Source: an uncultured Lachnospiraceae bacterium
GTDB lineage: Bacteria; Bacillota; Clostridia; Lachnospirales; Lachnospiraceae
NCBI GenBank assembly: GCA_951800685.1
Contig: CATOJY010000001.1
Span: forward strand, 246,255 to 310,254
Reading direction: 5' to 3'
DNA: 64,000 bases
The notes under the pieces are model-generated. The model did not search any database, had not been told where the DNA came from, and saw only the letters and a list, made by a program, of their open reading frames with translations. The position numbers and the translations under genes are program-made. Position 1 is the stretch's first letter. Each line of letters begins with the position of its first letter. This document shows positions 21,401-29,654 of this stretch, piece after piece.

Positions 21401-23710
21401 TACTGATTTTTCAGAGGTTTTCTGCATGAATGGGATACTGATTGTAGTCGTGTAATCACACTGAATCTTCCCATTCTGTGCCAGTTGTTTTGCTTCGTTC
21501 ACAATCAATTTTACATGCCGGGTTTTCTCCTGCTCCTGTATCCCATCCTTATCTATGGACAGACTGCCATTAAGAATAACATCCTTATACTCCTTTATTC
21601 CTGGGTAAATGCTGGCAGTAGATTCATAATAATCTTGCAGCACGCTGGTTGCTCTGTAATTCCCAAGTGGCAACATCGCCTCGCACCCAGTGCCGACAAC
21701 TGGCCTTTGTGCTTTAATTACAGGAACCGCCTGCTTTTGGTGGTTACAGGCCATTAGAAGCCTTTTTGCATTAGAGTTCCCCATAAATGGAATCGTTGAA
21801 CGTGCAGGCGACATATTCTGTATCTGCGTGTACTCCTTTAATGTCACTCGCTTTGTCTCTATGGTAACAACGCTCCCATTATACCTTGCTTTAATGCGTG
21901 GCTTTAGCACACGTGAACCAGATTCATCCTCCTGGAAAAACTCTTCATCCCATTCAGCAATATAATTCCCAATTTCCTCCTGGGCGCTTAAATAAACTGG
22001 CTGCTTATCCATAACGATGCCATCCTTCACGCGGAGGTATGGCACGGTTAAATAGCCCTCATCAGTCTCCTTTGCTAAAAGGGTTCTCTGGTGCACTAAA
22101 CCAATCTTATTGGATTCCGGTGAATCAATGGAATCCGTCCTGCCAAGCTGCAAGTCCTGCACCCTGCGCAGTTTCTCTGTCGCCTCAGATGACCTCACAT
22201 CCGTAGTCACCTTATAGCATTTGCTAATATAATGCAGCCCATTATTAAGGTCCGACATTTGTGCTTCAGAATCTTCAGGGTTCGCAGCTTCTTTAATAAA
22301 TTCATCGAGCTGGAAGGTTGTCTTTGCAATCTTCGCATAAAGAAATTCGTCTTCACTAAGTTTCTTCAGGTTCCTATCCAGGAGGCCAATATACTTAATC
22401 AAATTGCGCTCAATTATCTCGACTATCTTTTTATTAAATGGGGTCACTACCCTATTCGTCAATTCATAGGGATTATCATAAACGTCATACCCATTCAGGA
22501 GGTTGGCATAAAGGTTAAATACTGTATACAGATCCTCCATTGCCAGTACCCTGGGCCGCACACGCCGCCTAACTATCCTGGTATTGCCTGAGCCATCCAG
22601 CACCTTCACGGTGTCTAACTCGGACTGGTTCAGTATTACCAAATCTGATAGTGTTAATTTCTTTCCAGGCTGGATTCCGCAGTATTCTTCTGAAAGTGAG
22701 TAACCAAGCACACGGAATGTGAAGCTTGAAAATTTCCTTAAATAAAAGATCTTTCCTTTGGATTTAACCGCTATCTGATTTATAGGACGGTTATCCAGTT
22801 CAACCAGCTTATCGCTTGACAGAATCGTTCCTTGCGGAAGCAGGACACTCCCTTCTAAAACGACGTCCTCTGCCAGCTCTTTCCCCTCAGCATTCAGCAG
22901 GAAAGACATGGAACGCTGTAACCTGTCACTGTAATTTCTACCGAGGTTTAAATACTTTTGGTTAAAGTATACATCCTGAATCGCCTGCTGTTTTACAGAA
23001 GTATTCTTTATAACATCAGACTGCTTCGAGTCACCGCGCAGTATATTATACACAAAATCAATACATTCAGTCCGGCTGTGGTTATCCGCAATCCTCCCAG
23101 TACTAGACTTGCTGGATAATAAAGCATCCACAATAAATGGATTCTCAATTCCAAACATTTCAATAAGTTCATCCCCGGACACATTCGATAGCGCCCTAAA
23201 GAATGTCTTGACAGGCACAGCTTTGTTCTTAACCCTTACGATAATACCACCGGTCTTCTGATAACAAAATTTTATTGAGGATTTTCCCACAGCAACTAAA
23301 GATGCTGTCCGCTTATCAAAATCTTGCTTTTTATCATCATTCACGCCATCAGAATAATCACTGGAAAAACTCCAACCAGTAGTACGGCTGTATAAATCCA
23401 GAATCTGCATATAATTATTCTTAATCTTAAAGCCTGCTTCCGTGTAGACAGGAACATCCAACAAATCAATATTGAAGCAATGACTCTCTCCTGTTGCTTT
23501 TCTGGTAACGGTACAAGCAGCCCTCACTGTAGCGCATAATGTGCCATTTTTCTCAATGGCGTCACGTGACGAAAAAGGGAACATCTCAAAATCAATGCGG
23601 AAGTCCCCTAAATCTGTGCCGGAATAGTCACTTAGCAATTGTGGAAGCTGCTGGGTAATCATATTGTTAAATAGGCTCTTCTGCCTGTTCGCCATAATAT
23701 CACTTCCCAT
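15452..23710 (-). CDS. Single-polypeptide DNA-directed RNA polymerase, beta-beta' fusion
   Basis: Beta: [112 protein letters not shown]...[25 protein letters not shown]. Beta': [11 protein letters not shown] (about 18737-18760), bridge-helix-like [78 protein letters not shown]. Start may be M1 (23710) or M6 (23695). Confidence 0.97.
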   Translation of the reverse strand: [2752 protein letters not shown]

Positions 23711-23948
23711 ATTTCTCCTCCATCCTCTCTATAAAATCAGCGCCATAGAGGTCTGACATGCCACTTCGCAGTAACCTGTAATCCTCCCCATAATCCCCAT
23801 GAAGAAGCATCCACTTATAGGCAGCTGCTACTTTCTCGATTGGAAGTTCATACATCTTACCTACACGGCATAGCAGTATTAACTGCTCATCAGGCTTCTG
23901 CTGGGTGGTGTTCTGAAATACACTAGCCAGATCATCAAATTTTTGCAT
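23700..23948 (-). CDS. Small hypothetical protein
   Basis: ORF trimmed to MQKFDDLASVFQ (GGGGG upstream). Confidence 0.6.
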   Translation of the reverse strand: MQKFDDLASVFQNTTQQKPDEQLILLCRVGKMYELPIEKVAAAYKWMLLHGDYGEDYRLLRSGMSDLYGADFIERMEEKYGK

Positions 23949-24216
23949 AAAAACCAAGCCCCCTATTTTCACCATATTCCATCGCCAACTCCTCGTTTTC
24001 CATAGGAATGTAATTATCATAAACACCGTTTGCTACTTCGTTTCCTAAATTCTCGATGATGACAGCTGGCTTCCCCAGCCTCTCCAGAATACAACGCACA
24101 ACGGCCGGGGAGTTTACTATGCGCTGGAAATCAGTATCCTTAACATAAATATCAGGCTCTCCCTCTACCCTGTATGTAGCGCCATTACTATTAAGTAACA
24201 CGGTCATTATCACCAC
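23935..24216 (-). CDS. Small hypothetical protein
   Basis: 93-aa ORF in the train. Confidence 0.6.
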   Translation of the reverse strand: MVIMTVLLNSNGATYRVEGEPDIYVKDTDFQRIVNSPAVVRCILERLGKPAVIIENLGNEVANGVYDNYIPMENEELAMEYGENRGLGFYAKI

Positions 24217-24391
24217 CCCCGAACAAATTCATAGTACCAATCTCTGCACAGTCTCCATGGCTATCACCCATACCGTGCTCTCTATCACCTTCCCTTGTCA
24301 ACGTGCTAAATATCTGAATGCTCTCAACCTCGTCAATCTGGGTGATTGGGATTTCACGTTTATCCTTTCTCCTCACTCGTAACATGCCCAT
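24191..24391 (-). CDS. Small hypothetical protein
   Basis: 66-aa ORF in the train, overlapping both neighbours. Confidence 0.5.
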   Translation of the reverse strand: MGMLRVRRKDKREIPITQIDEVESIQIFSTLTREGDREHGMGDSHGDCAEIGTMNLFGGGDNDRVT

Positions 24392-25481
24392 TCATACCCC
24401 TCCTCTTTTTTAAAACACTGTCAACCCTGGCAATAATAGTCTCAAGGCTCTCCGCAAATACTTCATCGCCGCCCAGGCATTTCCGGAAAATATCAGCAGT
24501 ATTGCCACCTGTCTCCATAACCTGGCCGTGCACATAATTCATTACGAAAGACTGTAGTGCTTCATCACTCACAGCCTTTAGCGTATTATAAAGGAAAAAC
24601 CTTATCCTGTTTTTTGTCTGCGCCGGGAGATACTCTATTACACGCTCATCATTATAAATGCAATTTACAAGATGCACATTATTCTCTGGTAACTCCATCC
24701 CATGTACATAGGACATGAAATTAATAATGACATTGTCCCTCCCGTCTGCCCTGATTCGCAATGGGTTGTCTTCCGAATAAATCTTTTCCATAAAGCTATT
24801 AACGGCCGCTGTCATTGGGTTGCCAGTAACAAAGCAGTACAAGGCTTTTAACTTCTCAACATCAAGCTGGTCATAAATAACAACATTATCACCAAAGCAC
24901 TTCATGAGGTCTTGATCTATGCTATTGAACATTTCGCATTTAAACTTGATTGCAAGCTTTTTTAGCTGTATGAATCTTGACAGCTCATTCTTGCATACAT
25001 CCATCTGCAGTAACCCGCACCGCTTAGCCTCACTTACGAAAATAGTGAGATAAAAGTTATCGTCCCAAAACTTCTGGTTGTCGCAAGCAAGTCCATTTAT
25101 TGCCTGGAGCTTCTCTGCTAGAAACTTACGGACTGTTTCAGGTGTGTCCATCTCTTCTACATACAATTTCTTGTAAGCAATGCACAGCTGCTTGCGGCAC
25201 TCGAAGTACTCATTCAGTGGCAAGTCTAATGAGGAAGCAGATTCCGAGTACTGCCGGATTACACGGTTCACAATATCTATCACAGAAAATTTCAGATCTT
25301 TGTATTTATTCCTGTGATACATAAGGATTTTACGGTAGTAGCTAGCCCTTGCGTTCTTGGACTCAGACTCCTGCCGCAGTAAGCTTATCAAAGTATTAAT
25401 CTTAAGCAAGTATAATGGATTATGTACAGAAAGCCCATTCAATTCAGCAATCAAATTATCAATCTGCTCCATAGCGCTCAC
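24360..25481 (-). CDS. Hypothetical protein
   Basis: 373-aa ORF; 4-nt overlap with the upstream ligase gene. Confidence 0.75.
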   Translation of the reverse strand: MSAMEQIDNLIAELNGLSVHNPLYLLKINTLISLLRQESESKNARASYYRKILMYHRNKYKDLKFSVIDIVNRVIRQYSESASSLDLPLNEYFECRKQLCIAYKKLYVEEMDTPETVRKFLAEKLQAINGLACDNQKFWDDNFYLTIFVSEAKRCGLLQMDVCKNELSRFIQLKKLAIKFKCEMFNSIDQDLMKCFGDNVVIYDQLDVEKLKALYCFVTGNPMTAAVNSFMEKIYSEDNPLRIRADGRDNVIINFMSYVHGMELPENNVHLVNCIYNDERVIEYLPAQTKNRIRFFLYNTLKAVSDEALQSFVMNYVHGQVMETGGNTADIFRKCLGGDEVFAESLETIIARVDSVLKKRRGMNGHVTSEEKG

Positions 25482-26722
25482 CTCCCAAGCAGTCTGTCCA
25501 ATTCCACCCCATACACTAGAACATTCACCGCGCCGCTGTTCCTTACATAGTACACTTCACTCCCTTTATCCAGTCCTTCATTGACAACAATTGAAAAATT
25601 GAATGCATTAATCCAGTTTGCTGAGCACCCGTCATCGGTACGCATCGGTTTTATCCGTATACGGCAGGATGCTAAAACTCGTTTCTGCTCCCAGATAATA
25701 TCCTCTATAATCCCCTTGTACACCTTAAAGGCCCATTGTTCAAACTTTAAAGCTAACTGCCTGCTCGAATACTGCCCTGCGGTTATCCCTGTATAAGTTT
25801 TATCATTTACTTCGACAACAATCCCATCACTTGGGACGCCATCTGTCTTTTGCTCAAAATAATCAAAGACCTCCCGCTTCAGCCATTCCCGGAACTGTGT
25901 TTTATCCACTGGAATATCCTCCCATGGCACAAGTTTATGCTCGACTACGCTAAATCCTTTCTGCTCGGCTTCCTGGAAATCCTCAGAAACACTGCTTCCA
26001 AGGCCGTCTATTCCATGTACTATGATACGCAGATGCTCATAGTCCTCCTTGGAATGCTGTACCCTCAGCAGGGAGATAGCTGCAGATTTGCAAGTTTTAT
26101 ACCCATTGGGGTTGTATTTTCTACGGAGAGTCTCCAAGTAATCCTCTTCCACGTATGCTTCTGCATAGATGCGCAATTCATGCGGTACGCTCATGATGCT
26201 ATTGGGGAACACACGTTTAACCGTATCCGTAAAGTCAAAGGAAATTCCCGCATTACGCCCGCGTGAAAGTGAAAGCTCAAGATTCCCGTCCAGGTATAAA
26301 GTTTTCACATTATCCCCATCCATCTTCAGAGAAACCATCAGGTCTTTCTTCTCTTCCCGGTACTTGCTAAAGAAAGTATAAGCCTCCCCATAAGAAGTTA
26401 CTGAATCGATGCTTAGTGACTTCTCTGAGTTTAAATACTGGAACAGCCTTTCCCGGCTGTCATCGTGCTTAATGCTTATCGGCTCCACGCCAATCTCATT
26501 CAGCAGCTTTAATGGTATCGGGTCATCATCATAAGTCCTGTCCAGATAATCAGATATCTGCTGGCTGCAGCACTTCCTTACATTAAGCAATAACTCTTCG
26601 TATTCATAATCATCCATAATTGGCTCGCCAATACGGTAAAAGTATCTGGCGAGTATAAAAAGGTCGGCATACCTATCAGATGCCCTCATATCTTCTAGTG
26701 TCATAAATTTACTCCTATTCAC
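25478..26722 (-). CDS. N-terminal half of a split NAD+-dependent DNA ligase (Ia, adenylation and OB regions)
   Basis: LigA-like Ia region (ARYFYRIGEPIMDDYEYEELL), adenylation motif LKMDG (KxDG), LSRGRNAG, RQLALKFEQWAFKV followed by an OB-like segment; ends before any Zn finger, HhH or BRCT. Confidence 0.85.
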   Translation of the reverse strand: MNRSKFMTLEDMRASDRYADLFILARYFYRIGEPIMDDYEYEELLLNVRKCCSQQISDYLDRTYDDDPIPLKLLNEIGVEPISIKHDDSRERLFQYLNSEKSLSIDSVTSYGEAYTFFSKYREEKKDLMVSLKMDGDNVKTLYLDGNLELSLSRGRNAGISFDFTDTVKRVFPNSIMSVPHELRIYAEAYVEEDYLETLRRKYNPNGYKTCKSAAISLLRVQHSKEDYEHLRIIVHGIDGLGSSVSEDFQEAEQKGFSVVEHKLVPWEDIPVDKTQFREWLKREVFDYFEQKTDGVPSDGIVVEVNDKTYTGITAGQYSSRQLALKFEQWAFKVYKGIIEDIIWEQKRVLASCRIRIKPMRTDDGCSANWINAFNFSIVVNEGLDKGSEVYYVRNSGAVNVLVYGVELDRLLGR

Positions 26723-27575
26723 TTAATTTATAAGCGCAGACTAGCAGGTGCGCTTCCGAATACTCATAAGAGCATGTGTTCAAAATAATAATATCATCAG
26801 CCTCAGCATCATAATCAAGGTTAAAGAGCGACCGGTTGCTAAGAGTCCTTAAAAAATCCTGGTACTTCTGTCCTTCCTTTTCTTCGCTAAAAGATACTGG
26901 CTCGTTCCGCGCATCTGCCAGGAAAACTGAGAATACCCTATACAGCCCTACCTCGCCTTTGCGCGCAAGCACAACATCCCTGTGAGCCGTACAATAATCC
27001 TCATCCTTAAACTTATCCAGCGGTCCAAACATCTTGCCTGATTTCATATTATGCCCGTTCACTAAATTGACCTTGCCCCAGTTACCCTGATTGCCGCTAA
27101 GGTAGATGGCGCCATTACTGTCCTCTTCTTTATCAGAATTATGGTTTAGATAGAAGTCGTTTTCTGCATACATAACAGGGTAATCAATACTCGTATTGCT
27201 GATGCTAAGCCATCCCACAGTATCGGCATTTGCCTTTTTCTTCTGTTTATACTTTTTATAGTAACCGTTGGAGTCTAAAGCTTTCCTCTGCTTCTTCCTT
27301 ATCTCCTTAAGCTTCCTTTCCTTGCTCTCCGCTGAATCCTGCTCCTTTTTCTTTTGCTCCCTGATTCCCTGCAGTTCTGCTTCAATCCGCATGTCGCGTA
27401 TCGCTACGTCCTTTACAAAACGGTCCACCGTCTGCTCTGCCACAGAAGCTTTATCAGCATAAACATTAAATTTATTCTGCAGCAAGCTACACGTATCCCC
27501 AGAATCAAGGAAACTAGCGGCGCCAATACACACCACAACACCCGTAGCTGCTACTCTTGGCATTCGATAACGCAT
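26715..27575 (-). CDS. Class B-like sortase
   Basis: N-terminal hydrophobic segment; TVGWLSISNTSIDYPVMYAENDFYLNH, LVNGHNMKSGKMFGPLDKF (His), ILNTCSYEYSEAHLLVCAYK (Cys). Confidence 0.9.
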   Translation of the reverse strand: MRYRMPRVAATGVVVCIGAASFLDSGDTCSLLQNKFNVYADKASVAEQTVDRFVKDVAIRDMRIEAELQGIREQKKKEQDSAESKERKLKEIRKKQRKALDSNGYYKKYKQKKKANADTVGWLSISNTSIDYPVMYAENDFYLNHNSDKEEDSNGAIYLSGNQGNWGKVNLVNGHNMKSGKMFGPLDKFKDEDYCTAHRDVVLARKGEVGLYRVFSVFLADARNEPVSFSEEKEGQKYQDFLRTLSNRSLFNLDYDAEADDIIILNTCSYEYSEAHLLVCAYKLSE

Positions 27576-27589
27576 AACATGCCCTCCTA

Positions 27590-28015
27590 TTAACTGTGAT
27601 AATAATTATCGCAAATGTCATCTGGTATGCCATATTCCCCGGGGGCGTACAGATACCGGGCCTCTTCACGTACAAAACTATCATAGGCGTCGGATGCATC
27701 CTCGCCCTTGCTGAACGTCTGTACTCCTGCGTATTTTACCATTGCTATTGTGTCCCCGCCCACACGGTAAGTCAGTGCGGCATACAAGTCAGTCGGGCAA
27801 AGCCGTAAGAATAATGCAGAAGGCAAACCCTTAGAATCGGTTATAATGCGCATGGCGGAGGCTTTACCTCTAGACGCCAGGCTTTCCATCTTTATTGTCC
27901 ATTCAATCATAGCGCTTGAGCAAATACGGCTGACAGCGAGTTCCAGCTCTTCTAAACTATACGCATTCCCAGTGACAACATAAATAAATTTACATCCATT
28001 CCGTTGATAAAACAT
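27590..28015 (-). CDS. Hypothetical protein
   Basis: 141-aa ORF in the train. Confidence 0.65.
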   Translation of the reverse strand: MFYQRNGCKFIYVVTGNAYSLEELELAVSRICSSAMIEWTIKMESLASRGKASAMRIITDSKGLPSALFLRLCPTDLYAALTYRVGGDTIAMVKYAGVQTFSKGEDASDAYDSFVREEARYLYAPGEYGIPDDICDNYYHS

Positions 28016-28071
28016 AGCTTTACCTCACATAAAAAAATGCATCTGCGCTTTGACACACAAATGCACTACAA

Positions 28072-28860
28072 TTATAATTTAATCATTCCTATACACCTGT
28101 CACAGTTGGCAGTCCCATCCGTTGTTGCCTGCCATTCGAAAATAACGTGGAGTATCCCGTCATCCCCAATGCATGGCATCTTAGTAGGCGTGAGCCTGTT
28201 GTCCCATTCCCAGCCATACGCCTCCACGCTTGCCCCATGCGGAACCTTTAGCTTTACGCCAGTATTCACTTCAATTACATCGCCTTTGCTAAATGGTACA
28301 TCCTTTCCTTTCCCTATAACAGTCCCATTAACCGCAACCTGGTAAGGGAATACCTTTGCCTCCCCTGCATCATTAAAATCAATCGACTGCACATCGGCGG
28401 AAACATAACGTATCTGGAGGAAATCATCGGAATCCTCAAACTCAGGTTCCTCCGGCGCTTCATCGGAATCCTCAAACTCAGGCTCCTCCGGCGCTTCATC
28501 GGATGCCTCTACAGTCTCCTCTATACCCGCCCCTATACTCATCTCTTCACTAATCCCATCAGCGTCACCATCCTGTTCAACACTGCTGCCTACACTCAAT
28601 GACCCATCTGATAGCTCCCTTACGTATGCCCTCTTCTCTTCCAGTTCCCATTCTATATCATCTTTAGCCAGAGCCACTTTCAGTCTCTTCAAGCCATTTT
28701 CCGAAAGACTCCCGTCCTCCTTAACCACTTTATTTCTCTGCCTGTAGGTGCTAAATGCAGAAACCACAAGCATAGCAAGAAACAAATAAAACACGCACGA
28801 GATAATAAAATAGTCCTCATGAAACACGGCAACTTTGTATACAGTTTTCAACAAATCCAT
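28072..28860 (-). CDS. Membrane protein with an acidic tandem repeat
   Basis: TM near N-terminus; repeated DEAPEEPEFEDS. Confidence 0.7.
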   Translation of the reverse strand: MDLLKTVYKVAVFHEDYFIISCVFYLFLAMLVVSAFSTYRQRNKVVKEDGSLSENGLKRLKVALAKDDIEWELEEKRAYVRELSDGSLSVGSSVEQDGDADGISEEMSIGAGIEETVEASDEAPEEPEFEDSDEAPEEPEFEDSDDFLQIRYVSADVQSIDFNDAGEAKVFPYQVAVNGTVIGKGKDVPFSKGDVIEVNTGVKLKVPHGASVEAYGWEWDNRLTPTKMPCIGDDGILHVIFEWQATTDGTANCDRCIGMIKL

Positions 28861-28871
28861 AATAACCTCCT

Positions 28872-29654
28872 CTATCTACACACACGGAATTGATACTGTT
28901 CTGCAAGGGTGTGCCCATAGTTCTCCTTATCGGTGACAAGGAAAAACTCTCCTGTGTCCGCCCATGCCGTAAAGTCTAAATTCCTCCATTTCCTTTCTTT
29001 CAATACCTGTACCCAGCCGTGCGGGCTGCTACGGTAGTATCCAGCCGCAATCCTGCATTTCACGCCAATCCTCCTTAGTATCTTGTAAATCAAAATACTA
29101 ATCGACTGACATGTAAACTTTTTCTCTTCTAGTAGCCGATACACTGTGTCACACTCCAGGCTGCTATCGTAGCTGTAATTATCTTTTAAGTATTCGCAAA
29201 TTTTCTGTACCTTTGTACTATCATCATTCGAAGATAAAATGCCAGCGTCCTTAATAATCACAGGAATTGCATTATCTACAAATAATTCCTGTGCATCATT
29301 CTCCTTATAAGAAACAGTAACGCAGTATGCATCCTGGCCACGCAGTTTCTCAATCTCAATATCTGAATAAATCCACTGGATTAAGTCTGTGTCACCGTTG
29401 TCATCAAGCAGCTGCCCTAGCATACTGTCGATGCTCTGATTGAGCATACTCAGCTGTGTCACTGCCATCGTCCTCTTCTCCTTAAGCATATCTCCGAGGA
29501 ACTCCGCCTCTGCCGTGATAATACGGTCATCCCTCTCATAAGAATTGCTCGTTCTCCCATGGTAAAAAAATACAAGGAGAACTGCGCCAATCATTACAGC
29601 AAAAGATACACTCAGCCTTACGCTATCTCTAATCATCAAAACAGCCCTCCTCAC
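28872..29654 (-). CDS. Membrane-anchored transglutaminase-like protein
   Basis: N-terminal TM; KICEYLKDNYSYDSS...KKFTCQSISILIYKILRRIGVKCRIAAGYYRSSPHGWVQVLKERKWRNLDFTAWAD, consistent with Cys, His and Asp of a transglutaminase core. Confidence 0.75.
   Translation of the reverse strand: MRRAVLMIRDSVRLSVSFAVMIGAVLLVFFYHGRTSNSYERDDRIITAEAEFLGDMLKEKRTMAVTQLSMLNQSIDSMLGQLLDDNGDTDLIQWIYSDIEIEKLRGQDAYCVTVSYKENDAQELFVDNAIPVIIKDAGILSSNDDSTKVQKICEYLKDNYSYDSSLECDTVYRLLEEKKFTCQSISILIYKILRRIGVKCRIAAGYYRSSPHGWVQVLKERKWRNLDFTAWADTGEFFLVTDKENYGHTLAEQYQFRVCR

Noticed and set aside
15538-22591. ORFs on both strands inside the RNA polymerase gene
   Set aside because: The 2752-aa frame has recognisable RNAP motifs throughout; the others are shadow ORFs.
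15452-23710. Idea that this is the host's normal rpoBC operon
   Set aside because: Neighbours are not rplL/rpsL/rpsG-type genes, motifs are strongly diverged, the beta' zinc ribbon looks absent, and the gene sits with a private DNA polymerase and split ligase. Needs confirmation by finding the host rpoB/rpoC.
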